Of a DNA stretch of 64,000 nucleotides, positions 35,331 through 45,965 are shown piece after piece. Positions within the stretch are counted from its first letter, which is position 1. Each line of letters opens with the position of its first letter. A program made the position numbers and the translations under genes. Source of the stretch: Eunapius fragilis (taxonomy: Eukaryota > Porifera > Demospongiae > Spongillida > Spongillidae); contig OY811986.1 of NCBI GenBank assembly GCA_963681505.1, forward strand, positions 2,265,554-2,329,553, given 5' to 3'. The notes below the pieces were generated by a model that ran no database searches, had not been told where the DNA came from, and saw nothing but the letters and a program-made list of their open reading frames with translations.

Positions 35331-35781
35331 ATTGCACCCACTGTGACCTCACACTGCCTTTCAATCCTTGACTCCTGCACACTCTGGCACGATGCCATAC
35401 CTTACCACACTTATGACATGTGACTTGCTTGTAGTGGCATCTCTCAGACACATGTGACTCCTTTCGACAATGCGAACAAGGTTCCTTCCTCTTTTTGGCA
35501 GCCCCAATAGCCTTCACTGCAATTTCAAGCTCCTTAAACTGCTGTGAATTTATCTCAGCAGCTTCTCTCTCTTGGGCCAGCGCCACTGCCTTAGCAAGAG
35601 TCAAGTCTTCCTCTGTTAACAAGCATTTCTGGGTTCTTTCGTCATTGATGCCGCACACAAATCTATCCCGAAGAACCTCATCTAGACCCACACCAAAATT
35701 AAAATGAGTAGCCACTGCACTACGTACTGCGCAACGACTCCCCAGAGTCCCAGGAATTTTGAAAGGGGGAGGGGGCACCAA
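35269..35781 (-). pseudogene. Gypsy gag capsid/nucleocapsid part, copy B
   Basis: A frame with a capsid-like region (FGVGLDEVLRDRFVCGIND) and two CCHC knuckles (CSHCRKESHVSERC and CHKCGKVWHRARVC). The N-terminal part of gag continues at 36,063-35,948, on the other side of the inserted MITE. Confidence 0.88.
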
Positions 35782-35947
35782 TAATCAGTGAGAAGTCAGA
35801 CAGAGATAATATATCTCTGAGTCAGATAAGTGAGAAATGGGCGTGGTTCACCGAAAAGGGTGGGTGCGGGAGGGGGCTCGAAGCGCGGACGCTTTTGGTA
35901 GCTGTACGTTCAAAATGCAATTTAAAACGCTATATTGCGCGACTATG
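35752..35947. mobile_element. Poly-G MITE inside gag (unit B)
   Basis: cccaggaattttgaaagggg at one end and gcgcgactatgaac at the other; the same family as 21,339-21,597. It splits gag. Its terminal G tract has been lost here, whereas unit A keeps that tract. Confidence 0.8.
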
Positions 35948-36063
35948 AACTTTCTTTCACCTTCTACTTGGTTTGCAGCCAGAAATAATCCCAATCTCTC
36001 CAGATATGCTGTCACTGCTTCGTTGTCCACATTGAACTCTCCTATTTGGCCAATAAGAGCCAT
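35948..36063 (-). pseudogene. Gypsy gag N-terminus, copy B
   Basis: The start codon lies directly after the primer-binding site. The first residues (MALIGQIGEFNVDNEAVTAY) are typical of this kind of gag start. The frame runs into the MITE after about 39 codons. Confidence 0.85.
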
Positions 36064-36079
36064 CCCACCCTCGTCGCCA
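36064..36079 (-). other. Primer-binding site, tRNA-Ser type
   Basis: TGGCGACGAGGGTGGG on the minus strand, 2 bases after the 5' LTR. It is complementary in 15 of 16 positions to the 3' end of animal tRNA-Ser(GCU) plus CCA, as I recall that tRNA. Confidence 0.75.
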
Positions 36080-36081
36080 AT

Positions 36082-36245
36082 TGTAGTAAATCACTATCGG
36101 CCAAATAGAATATACAAACCAGCAGCAACAACGAATATCAACAACCTCACACGAGTTCAATCTAACATTGTTCCTAATTGACACGCACTCCAATTGTCAA
36201 TCAATCCTATATTGAACCTGCTGCCGCAGGTTCAGATTAACTACA
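36082..36245 (-). repeat. 5' LTR of gypsy copy B (164 bp) with an inserted hairpin
   Basis: The same LTR as 31,909-32,027 plus about 45 bp, in a 9-bp and a 36-bp block. The larger block contains a perfect 8-bp-stem hairpin, gaacctgc-tgcc-gcaggttc, at 36,214-36,233. Confidence 0.85.
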
Positions 36246-36250
36246 CTACA

Positions 36251-36340
36251 CTACAGACCCTTGTTTATTGCTTTTTACACCACCATTGCCTCAAATTCTA
36301 TATCTCATCAACTTTCTCATGTTTTTAGTTACTTGGTTCA
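36251..36340. mobile_element. Fold-back MITE copy 1, displaced right end
   Basis: gacccttgtttattgctttt, acaccaccattgcc, tatatctcatcaactttctc: the outer right arm of the MITE whose left arm lies at 23,115-23,230. It now sits on the far side of the gypsy 5' LTR. Confidence 0.8.
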
Positions 36341-36614
36341 TTGATTTTTCTTCCCTCATATCTAATTTTACGTCTTACACTGACCGTATATTTGATTGTA
36401 AATCATTTGCTGCTGGTCCTGTAGTTTTCTGGTTTGTTATCGACAATTCTACAGTTGTCAAGATACTGCCTTTTGCAATGATACGAGTAACGTTTAGTAC
36501 GGCCCAAATCTAACAATACAATTACCAAAATATACCATGGACTATTTGATCAAAGTAGGCCTCATTCCAGCCAATTCTGAAGCTATTGGTGAAAGTTTAT
36601 ATTCTTTAAATGTG

Positions 36615-36915
36615 TTCCTATCCTGAGTTGTGTGTGGTCATGAAGGAGGAGGAAGATAATTCCGGGACTGGGTACGAGGAGGGGCAGTACCCTTTTCTTC
36701 TCAACAACCGCGCGGTTTTGCGACATAAAGCAAACGACGAAATTACTCACTTTCGTTTTATCGTCCGACTACAACAACTAGCTAAACGATCCGATTGTGA
36801 AGAGTTACGTGTTTTAATGATTTCATATTCGGGGTCAAATCCTGTATGGAAGTTTCTTGCGAAACTTCCGATGGAACTTAAAAAATTAATTATGATCACT
36901 CAAGGCTTAAAATGA
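36615..36915 (+). pseudogene. Retroelement gag remnant (plus strand, unit B)
   Basis: An open frame with a gag-like stretch (DEITHFRFIVRLQQLAKRSD, then [14 protein letters not shown]). Its last 16 bases overlap, antisense, the end of the last exon of RTK-B, so the receptor's final codons come from retroelement sequence. Confidence 0.6.
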
Positions 36916-39664
36916 TCAGCACCAGAACTGTTAATTTCCAGTTCAGTTTGAAAAAGAAGCGCACATTCTGCAAATGATGGGCGGGAATCTGGTGAGGCAC
37001 TCCAACATTTCAGCACTATTCCCTGATAGCTACACGGAGTTAACAATAACATTTACTGCGTACTTAGACGTTCATTTATTGCTCACATGTTGTCTGGACA
37101 CAGCTCTGGTTTCCTCAATCTCTGACCACTGTTAATGTAGTCAGGAATGTCGCAATTTTCAATTCCACAATACGGATTCATTCCTAGAGAGAATATCTCC
37201 CAACACACAATTCCAAAAGACCACTGTATAACAAAGCAAAACATTATGTGTAGTAAATCGTACAAAAAAAGGGGTGTCTTACTACATCTGTCTTCTCATT
37301 GAAGATTTGGTCAAACAAGCTCTCGAGAGCAAGCCATTTCACAGGCACTTTTGCATCGTGTGTGAGCCGATAGTAATTTTGGCTGTGAATACCACGGGAG
37401 AGGCCGAAGTCTGCAATTTTCACACACAGCTTCTCATCTACCCTACAATAATATTCAAACAATAAAATTAACACTAATAGGACATTGGCAAGCAATAATA
37501 TTATGGCGTATCCCAACATGATGGGGGGGGGGGGGGGGGGGGGGTCTGATATAGAATGATATTACGGCCTAGATAGAAGTATAAAAAGCTGTACATGTAG
37601 CACAGTTTGCATTTAATGAAACGCCATTTTCAATTCATACATTACATGCTGGAGGTTTAAGTTACTGCACAATGGTGATATTGATGTACTCTTGTATATT
37701 GTGGTCATGCATATGCATGGATATTATGCATACATGCAATTCCTGGCTGCCAGGTCTCGATGAACAAACTTGTTCTGCATTAAGTGTTCCATTCCACGTG
37801 CCAGGTCCAGGCACATTGAAATGAGAGTGGCTAAGTTAAATCCCTGCATAACAGATAGGAAGCGGAAATGTACAAAATGACTGGCGCCTGGTTCCTCTGT
37901 TCAACCACGCACCTCAGGATAAGCTGATGCCTTTGTAGTGTCATTGTTTCTTTTTCCAGCTAAAAACGATTTCAGATCTCCGTGAATCATTAGCGGTAAT
38001 ATGATCAAGGGAAGTCCATCTTCGGTATCGAAACACACACCCTCTAGTTTTAACACATTTGGGTGATTGAAATTCACCATAGTAGCAGCCTCCAACAGGA
38101 AGTCTTCTAATTGATCAAGACTACATACTTCTGGAGGCATAAAGGCAGAATAAAATAAATGGCACCAATGTTTAATTAAAACAAACGTTTTATTGCTTTA
38201 ATGGCAATTCTTTGTATTGCGCCGCCATGTTCTATTCCTGAGGACATCTCTCCGCTGTAAACGACACCAAAACATCCTGTATACGCACGCGCAATGATGC
38301 AAAGCTTGTGAATAATCATTAGTACATCAGATAAATGGATAAGCAACAATATTATTACCTGCATTTGCATGTAATGTATAAACACATGCTAAGTACTAAC
38401 ATTGCAAAATGTGCATAGACCATTCATACATGTAAACGATTTAGCATTGGTGGATCGCTACGAGTAACGTTTGTAGAGAACCATGAATGATAAATGATAT
38501 AATTATATGCCTCATATCATGGTAGCATCAGTATATGCGTGCCATAATTTTAGCCCAAATAGTTTATGTACCTTCGCCCAGTTTTCTACCAACAACTAAG
38601 GACTTCGAAGAAATTGTAAAAGCTGACAAAGTGACCTTCCATCTTTCCAGAGCCTCAATGATCACTGGAGCGGAAATCGCCACCGCTTCTAGGATAGCAT
38701 AAGGTGCAGGTAGAGTACTCACTTCAGTAGTATTGTACTCATAACCGGTAGCCTTAGTGGTCCTGGATATGCTGGAAGTAGATTTCACATGCATGTATAT
38801 ACACTTCAGCGCTTAGCAGAAAGCACATGCATTCACATGCATGTATAACTGCATGCCACCAGCAGCTCCATGCGCTTAGCACAAAAAAGTGCGCGTGCAT
38901 GTGCATGCATGCATGTGTGATGTATTATATATATGGTCATTCGTGCATGCACACTCTACCTCGTTTTCACAGCGTAGGCAGTCAACACTGACGCTGCGGT
39001 ACAAATCACCACGCAGATCGGAACAAGGACAGCCAGTATTATAACGATATCACTTTGGCTAGGAATCACGAGGCAACATAAAGATCTTGGCTTGCTGTGA
39101 TCAATACAGGCCCCTGGGATTGAAAAGTTGACACAAGCAGTGTGTATCAGCAGGAATATCTCTTTAGTGCAGTTGGGACTGTGAAGGTACGCGACGCTAT
39201 CCACCCGACAATGGGGACAAGTCACTAAACAGTTGTCAGAGTCCTTCGAGCATGCTGATGAATTGTACAAATAGCTGAAGCTGACTAAGTTATTGCAACT
39301 GAAAGTAAGTTGGTGTTGAATATCATTGAGAGCTGTTGTCATATTGGAATATTTGGCAATGACTTCGAAGATCCGATTAGTGGAGACGATTGACGAGACT
39401 GGGAAAGTGAAAGTAGCGATTACAATGGAAATGTTATCGCTGCTGAAACTATCACACGCAGGAAGTAGTAAGGATCGCGGAGTGATAGGGCGAGTCCCAC
39501 ATTCGCTATACCTGCTCGGGGAAGACGGACACGGCTGAAAAGCTGCGTGACACAGTTACCTCTTGCCCACGGCCACCATGCATCCAAATTGTGCGAAAAG
39601 CGTGCTACAAAAAAGGCTTACAGGTAGTAGTCAGCAAGCTCGCCATAACTGTTTTGGGTGACAT
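36900..39664 (-). CDS. Receptor tyrosine kinase B (nine exons, 556 aa)
   Basis: Duplicate of RTK-A with the same exon plan: 39664-39622, 39542-38960, 38771-38572, 38276-38187, 38130-37913, 37843-37734, 37442-37283, 37223-37087 and 37029-36900. GT-AG junctions, consistent phases and an open frame of 1,671 nt. Start [14 protein letters not shown], Cys-rich ectodomain ([13 protein letters not shown]), membrane helix and full kinase motif set ([40 protein letters not shown]). A few substitutions separate it from A, for example AIKAIK for AIKAMK. The tail differs: it ends SSGADHFKP and lacks the Tyr pair of A. An apparent stop in another frame near 39,665 is not in the coding phase of this model. 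Both copies therefore look able to make protein. As for A, exons further upstream cannot be excluded. Confidence 0.87.
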
Positions 39665-40254
39665 CAAACGACGGCTCCGTCTGCGAGTACCCAGCTATAA
39701 GAATGATATAACATCATTTGTACGTATGCGTGGGATAGTATTTTAGCCGGAAACCTTTTGTCGTTAACAGCAAAGCCAACAAAATCAGAATATCCCTCGC
39801 CATACTTGCATAGATACTGGGTCAAATTCTGAACCAACAGTTTCTTATAATCGTGACGGGACATCGAGCTACGTCATCGTTACGCGGTAATGTCTACCAC
39901 TGTACTGTAAACAATGCATGAACGGTGTTTTGCGCCTTTAATGTTCACGTTCTATTTTACACGTTTTCTAAATTTTTATCCTCTAAAATGAGTCTAGGTG
40001 ACTCGAGCGGGTCACCTAGACTCAAAATGCTCGTTCAAATGCACACATATATAATACCACCTGAGGTAAATGAGGATTAAGGTAGGAAGCAATACATTCA
40101 TAGCATCTGATGTAACCGTGCATTCACTAAATTGTCCCAACTCTATCTAGTTTACCGGTAGGGTTGAAGTCCTCCAGTACTTGTGTATTGAAGGAATGGC
40201 ACATTGGAGTATTGGAGGAATACCGATAATCCAATAGAACGCATTACAATGAGT

Positions 40255-40420
40255 TCATCGTTCATCGAATAAGGTCTTCTCTACAGTAGAGTCGAAGGGA
40301 AGTAGTTTTCTACTGTAGTAGACAGCCGGGTGCTCTTCACCATCTCCACAGACTTGGCTCAACACAGCGCCAATCGCTCGTACAGAAGCGTCCGTTTGCA
40401 ATATGAACGGCAGAGAAAAG
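40255..40420 (-). pseudogene. Gypsy RNase H fragment
   Basis: A minus-strand frame with FILQTDASVRAIGAVLSQVC, then GEEHPAVYYSRKLLP and EKTLF, the RNase H domain signature of Ty3/gypsy pol. It is a different element from the two 4-kb copies and has no neighbouring RT or integrase. It sits just outside the right end of duplication unit B. Confidence 0.85.
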
Positions 40421-40429
40421 TCGGGGCAT

Positions 40430-40545
40430 GTCATGGCAAAAGTGGCCCTACCTAAAAGTGGTCCTTTGGACGCTAAAATTGGTCCGCACGGACCATATTT
40501 GTCCGCCGAAAATGGTCCTGCCTTGCCGAAAACGGTCCGGTATTC
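40430..40545. repeat. Degenerate repeats around tggtccg
   Basis: About five irregular copies (22-30 bp) of aaaatggtcc or accatttt-like units. Not coding. Confidence 0.45.
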
Positions 40546-40639
40546 AGATCGTATACATGCAAAGTCTGTCCTATCAGTAGCTTCTTTTTTTTTTCTTCAG
40601 CTGGAGGACAAAGTGCCTGGCTTGCTATTTACAATATTA

Positions 40640-41460
40640 TAATTGTAATTTTATTTCAAGGTGCCACATGTAATACAGGTAAATTATAGATGCATTGTGC
40701 ATCAGTGCTTAGTGAATACATAAACAAGCAAAACACATGCTGCATGTGATGCAATAAATGGTGAATTTTCAATGATTATGTAGAGGAGCCGTTGTCAATC
40801 TGTGATCAATGCCCATAGATTTGATTCCTTTGATTCCATTAATTGTTCCAATAACCATGTATATATAAGCAATGATAATTATATGCTAGAGGATGAATGC
40901 CTTGAATTATGATTCACTATAATAGTGTATAACTAACTGCATGCCTAGAAGAATAGTTCTTTTCATAATGACTTCCCCATGCTGTATACATGAAGTAACT
41001 GGGAAAAGGGAGGAGAAGGAACAAGAGGAGGCAAGGGGGAGGAGGTATAGGAGAGGAGGAAGAGGGTGGTGTGAGTAGATGGTGATAAAGCAACCCCATC
41101 CCTAGCTCCCTCCCCCCACATATCCCTGCACGTGACGATGTGAGGAGTGTTGCTGTTTCCTCCATTAGTATAAAGATGTTTTGGTACATGTCCAACACCT
41201 CACATGTAAGCATAAACATGCATTAAGTGTTTCCCTGTTTACATGGGCATGCATGTATTACTTATTTCCTTATTTACTGCCTGTGCATATTGCTGGAATC
41301 AGGGAAGGGATGTATGGTTACCCTGTGAGTCATATGGACACATCACATGTAAAGTATTCACAAGTCATGGTAAAGTTTGCACCATATAATTTAACTGTTC
41401 TTTTGTAATTTATCAAACCACTTCTGAACATCCCATTCTAATAAGAGTCCACTGACATGT
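40640..41460. other. No gene recognised
   Basis: AT-rich sequence. A purine-rich stretch at 41,000-41,070 (ggaggagg runs) gives only spurious Ser/Pro frames. Confidence 0.45.
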
Positions 41461-41465
41461 CCCAC

Positions 41466-41692
41466 CTCCCATAAACTCCCCTGAGGAATTAGGTGCTTGT
41501 TCAATTCATTTTAAAACTCTGTGCCATTGTCTGTTGTAACAAGTGTAATATAGGAAAGGCGGTGGTGGTGTAAAAAGCACCTCCCAAAAGCTCCCCTGAG
41601 GAATTAGGTGCTTGTTCAATTCATTCAAACTCTGTGCAATTGTCTGTTGTAAAAAGTGTATATAGGAAAGGCGGTGGTGGTGTAAAAAGCAA
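41466..41692. repeat. Two tandem copies of about 114 bp
   Basis: aactcccctgaggaattagg ... ggtggtggtgtaaaaagc is present at about 41,466-41,578 and again at 41,579-41,692 with small indels. The repeat includes the start of a fold-back MITE arm. Confidence 0.88.
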
Positions 41693-41860
41693 GGGAACAA
41701 GGCTTGTGATTGAAAAGAAAAAAAGAAATAGACGTATATTAGCATACACAGTTAAACATGAAGACATGCTGCTAATATAGCTCTATTTCATTTTTCCTTT
41801 TCAATCACAAGCCTTGTTCCCTTGCTTTTTACACCACCACCGCCTTTGATTCCTATATAC
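41650..41860. mobile_element. Fold-back MITE copy 2
   Basis: The left arm ggaaaggcggtggtggtgta, aaaagcaagggaacaaggct, tgtgattgaaaag pairs with the right arm cttttcaatcacaagccttg, ttcccttgctttttacacca, ccaccgcctt. The loop is about 55 bp. Family features: gtgtaaaaagcaagg and ttccttttca. Confidence 0.88.
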
Positions 41861-42099
41861 CAACCTTCTCGCACAGAGAATGTATTTATCACTTGTTTCC
41901 TACATTTTTTTTGGTGGATTTACAGGGTAGTATTGTATTTAGTTCATGAAACTTATGTACCCATGTCAAATGATTTTAGAATCTCATGGCCATGCAATTT
42001 TTTGAGGTGTGGGTGTACCATTAAAACACACAGTATTACTATTTAAACAATAAGCACCACTATAGCTAATAAAACCCAGGAGCGTGTCATCTTGTATAT

Positions 42100-42262
42100 C
42101 CTGGATCAGGATATTCTGCTGTCTCCAGGATATATAGTAGGTAGAGCAGGTGAAATCCTGCAGCTGGACATGGAACATCTCCTGGACCTGGACGTGGAGC
42201 TGAACCTGGATGTGGAGCAGGTGGAGCGACTCCTGGACCTGGACCTGGACATGGAACAGGGG
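42100..42262. repeat. Minisatellite around cctggacctgga
   Basis: Degenerate 6/12/18-bp repeats (cctggacctggacgtggagc). The minus strand gives a Pro-Gly-rich pseudo-peptide, which I do not call a gene. Confidence 0.8.
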
Positions 42263-42279
42263 ATTTAAACAACCCTTAG

Positions 42280-43870
42280 TTAAAACATAAAATCTTCCAC
42301 TGATCTCAAGCTATTATCAGATAAACCATGCCACAATCACAATACGTTGTCTCAGCAACTTTGACACTATTATCAGATATAAACTATGCACCACAATCAC
42401 ATTATTGTCAGCGAACAGCGTGTACACATTTCAAACAGCACTAAAAGTGGAGAGAGACGCAATATCTACCGCTGTAACTGTTGCATAAAATATTCCTTCC
42501 ATTTTAGCGATACACTATACATGCTATAATTTATGTCCAGATTCAACATTCATGGTGTAACGCACCTGCGGGTGGTCGCTTTGTTGGTCCTTTCAATAGC
42601 GCGCTTGACAACTTGACGTGTCTTGTATTGCACTCGTTTGGCATGTATGAGTGGCTAGTTGTTGCCGGGTTTTTTTCTGTAAGGGCGGTGGTATGGGGAA
42701 AACATATTCTAATTGGAGCCTCTTGCTTCACATTTATCTGCTGTAGACAGTAACAGTAGTATCTAATCGCGTATGTAGTTACACCGACAGAATTCGAAAG
42801 TTATGCTATATAAGAAGCTATAGTATAGAAATCAATTCGATTACATGCAATATCGTCGGGTACTTACGTGTATGGTAGTTTTTGGCTTTCATTTCAAGCT
42901 GCGTAACGAATGATAGAGTTGAGAGTAACGCACAGGTGTCATGCAGAGAATGATACCTTGAATATTCGTCAGGAGGCTTCCTACAACGTTATCGCATACC
43001 ACTGCTCCATTCCGTTTCTCAACCATTTGGCGATATGGTTGGACATGTACACATGGAGCCGTAGGGACCCTGATATCATCAAAAAGGCCTTGGATGCTCT
43101 TAGATTCAGTGCGCATACCTCTTCCACAAATTTTAAATGTGATTGGGTACGGACGGTGGGGACGCATATTTTTGTTCTCTAAAAGTACACTATCTTATGA
43201 CACAGATACAGCGCAGAAATGTTCTCCTTTTTGATATCGCTCGATTGCCACTAAGAGTGAAGTGACAATTCTTAAATGTCCCGCTAGACGATGAGTGACG
43301 TTTTTATAATGACATTCATGATACCGCAGGATTCTTAGATAGAACCTACTCGCTGATAATCTCATGCATTCGCATAAAAATCTGCAAGTGCAACGCATGC
43401 GCAGTCCCTTACTCTCTGGTGATCGACCAGGATATATGATAGATCTATTATTGTATTGTCAGACTGTGTGTGTGCCTATTTGAGCGTTCCCTGCAACACC
43501 TTTTCCATTGGTTTAGTCGGCTAGATGATATGGCGCAGCGACTGCAGCCTGAGCCTTACGATGGAACAGGGAGCTGGCCTGAATGGGCAGCGCACTTCGA
43601 GAACGTTGCTGTAGTCAACAGCTGGAAGAGCGCTGAGGACAAATAAAAGTGGTTGCGGGTGGCTGACGGGGAGAGCCCAAACCACTTTTTTTGCGGTTCC
43701 CGGAAACTGTCATGCAGGAACAAATACAGTGAAAGCATGTAAGCACTTAACACGCGCTTTAATCCTGGCAGCAAGCGAGAGCTGTACGTCGCTGAGCTTC
43801 AGTAAACAGGGGTAGATGCAGGATTTTGGCCAGAGGGAGTCCGACATGAATAATTGATGAAGGGGAGGGG
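42280..43870. other. No gene recognised
   Basis: Several short frames of 60-90 codons on both strands, none with a recognisable domain, signal peptide or splice context. Confidence 0.45.
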
Positions 43871-43880
43871 CGCGCGTTTC

Positions 43881-44336
43881 GCGCGCGAAAATTTTTGTGG
43901 TGCGCATTCCAATTTTTCCACAGATTGTACATGTAAGGGGCCGGGGATTGGAAACTAAAGCAATCAAAACCAATAAACGAGTGACACTCCGTTACATTCT
44001 GCCGGGTTGATATGCTATTGTAGTCTTATGAATTTAAATGGCTGTGTTGTTACGTGCGTGCGCTTTCCTTTGCTATTTGAGCCAATTAAAATTTACCATC
44101 ACACTCCGGCAGATGACCTACTTCAAGCAGTGAACTGTATAATTCAGCATAACATTCGCGCGCGAAAATTTTTTTGTACCCCACAGATTGTACATTTAGG
44201 GGGATTAGAAACCGAGACAAACATAACCAATAAATGCGTGCCACTCCGTTACGTTCTGGTTTCCAGGCTATTGTGGTTTTGCGGATTTAAATGGCTAGTG
44301 TGTTTCGTCGAAGATTTGCATTGTACGTTGCATGCG
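43881..44336. repeat. Two direct copies of a segment of about 200-280 bp
   Basis: Unit 1 (from 43,881) and unit 2 (from 44,158) share gcgcgcgaaaattttt, ccacagattgtacat, ccaataaa, actccgttac and gatttaaatggct in the same order. The Ginger1 element is inserted at the end of unit 2. Confidence 0.82.
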
Positions 44337-44340
44337 CCAG
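44337..44340. repeat. Ginger1 target-site duplication, left (CCAG)
   Basis: CCAG directly before TGTCAC. The right side carries CCGG. One C-to-T decay of the CpG, on the other strand, turns CCGG into CCAG. Confidence 0.75.
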
Positions 44341-44490
44341 TGTCACTGAATTGTTTATCTCCCTATAATTTCATCCCCCGCCCCGCCCCCGCCCCCCCGC
44401 GTAGTTAAATCCGGAATAATTTATCCTCCTGGGCTAGATTATTCCGGGATAGATTATCCTACCTTGAAATAGTTCCCCCCCCCCCCCCCA
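44341..44490 (+). repeat. Left TIR of Ginger1 element
   Basis: TGTCACTGAATTGTTTATCT, then C-rich, then ccggaataatttatcctcct and attattccgggatagattat. Pairs imperfectly with 50,590-50,720 inverted. Confidence 0.8.
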
Positions 44491-44517
44491 TCCCAAACAT
44501 GTATTAAACATGACCAC

Positions 44518-45965
44518 GTGAACAGTCATTGCATACCGCACACAAAGCACAGCAACTGTCAGATGGATGGTGAAGAATACAACGATATGGTTCGTTTCCT
44601 TGAGAGCAAAGACGATAAGCACCGAACTTGGCCTCGGAGGGTAGAAGAATCTAAAGATAAGGAGGCAAAAAGGGCATATCGCAAGAAATGCGAAGACATT
44701 GCCACTCATGACGGTCTTCTGTTTAAGACTAACAGGCGGAAGAAGCATGAGACTGAAGCGTTGTCGTCTATGCGAGCTGAGGATCAAAGCAGGTACCGAG
44801 TGATAAAAATGGATGAAAAGATGCGCCTGCTCGAGAGCGTCCACAAAGATCCAGGAGGGGGTCACTTTGGTGTTCATAAAACGTAAGCACCGCATGCACT
44901 GCTGTTAGCGCTTTTGATTTGACCAATTGCATTCATTAAGTGCCTGTATATCTAATGTTTCCTCTGACTGCGTGTACATGGATTCTTATTACAGGCAAGT
45001 GAAGGTAGCTGAGTGGTATTACTGGAAAGGCATGACTAAGGATCGATGTAGCTGAATATTGCAGCACTTAGGCTTTTTTGTCAAAAAAGAAACAAAATGC
45101 CCAAGAAGACAGCAAATCTCCATCCAGTAGGAGTTCCTAACCAAGCATTTGCTCAATGGGGAATGGACCTGGTGGGTCCGTTATCAGGTGTCAATGTCTG
45201 TTATCTGATGGTAATGACAGAGTATCTGACAAAATGGGCAGAGGTATATACCATACCTAATAAAGAAGCAATGACAGTGTTTAGGTGCCTTAAAAAGTTG
45301 ATAGGAAGGTTTGGGGTACCAGTAACCATAATTTCAGACCAGGGACGAGAGTTTTGTAACTTAGGAATATCACGGCACATCTGTACTGCATACCATCCCC
45401 AAAGTAACGGCATTACAGAGAGATATAATCAAACAATTTGTGCTTGTTTAAGTACGTTCTCTGACGGTGGAAAGCTGAATTGGGAGGACGATTTGGATCT
45501 TATATTGCTTGGTTATCGCTCATTCATGCAATCATCTTCACTGTATTCCCCATTTGAACTTGTTTATGGTGTGAAAGCAAGGCTACCTATTGAACTAGAT
45601 CTGCCACACATACGTTTCAACATGATCAAGATGGCAATCATATATGGAAATGTTAATGGAGAACTTGAAAATACTTGAAGATAAATGAAGTAATGCTCAT
45701 AAGAATATTCAGAAAGCTCAGGCCACCCAGAAAAGGCAGTATGACAGAAAACACATTAGGCAAGGAGAGTCTAAAGTTGGGGATGAAGTATGGTATGCCA
45801 ATTCCAGACTAGACACATGAAAGGGTGATTAACAACAAGAAGGTTTGGCCCAGTTTTAGTTACCAAAGTATGTGGAAAATAACACATATCTGCTTACTGG
45901 TCTTAAAAGAATGTACCACTCAGATATGCTAGTGAAGGTAAAGAGGCCTAATACAGAAGATTTGG
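44518..45965 (+). pseudogene. Ginger1 transposase (gypsy-integrase-like DDE), damaged
   Basis: Transposase that would cut and rejoin the element's ends. The N-terminal exon (44,518-44,886) ends at a gt donor and holds the His half of the zinc finger (HKDPGGGHFGVHKT). The next exon starts after the ag at 44,994 with the WYYWKGM motif; the Cys half is disrupted by a stop and a frame change near 45,050. The core, from 45,097, keeps D (GMDLVGPL, 45,166), D (IISDQGREF, 45,337) and E (GITERYNQT, 45,418). Only 26 residues separate the second D and E instead of the usual 35, so about 27 bp are missing. A GPY/F-like stretch (RFGPVLVTKV, then NTYLLTGLKRMYHSDML) lies at 45,840-45,945 across frame breaks. 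Enzyme activity is very unlikely. Confidence 0.87.

Larger units (their letters stand above)
31909..36245 (-). mobile_element. Ty3/gypsy LTR retroelement, unit B copy, both LTRs
   Basis: 4,337 bp, minus strand. The 5' LTR is at 36,245-36,082, the primer-binding site at 36,079-36,064, gag starts at 36,063, then PR, RT, RNase H, IN, a polypurine tract at 32,046-32,033 and the 3' LTR at 32,027-31,909. Flanks are ttaca on the left and ctaca on the right, a near match for a 5-bp duplication. The LTRs are unusually short (119 and 164 bp). Frameshifts and a MITE in gag mean that it is no longer autonomous. Gag-pol resembles animal gypsy elements of the K02A2.6-like kind. Confidence 0.93.
31840..40153. 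repeat. Segmental duplication, unit B (8.3 kb)
   Basis: Direct duplicate of 23,231-31,537, starting at cccatttgtagcatttacta and ending at caactctatctagttt. It keeps the complete gypsy element with both LTRs and lacks 583 bp upstream of the RTK gene. Its left border lies in the loop of the fold-back MITE: unit A keeps the left MITE arm and unit B does not. Confidence 0.93.

Noticed and set aside
39664-39864. Apparent nonsense change (TTA to TGA) making RTK-B a pseudogene
   Set aside because: The stop is in the frame ending ADGAVV. Splice-phase bookkeeping shows that this frame is not used. In the phase that joins the next exon, the region is the ATG start (MSPKTV...), and the TGA spans two codons.
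42087-42272. Pro-Gly-rich collagen-like frame
   Set aside because: Produced by the cctgga minisatellite. It lacks a regular Gly-X-Y register and any exon context.
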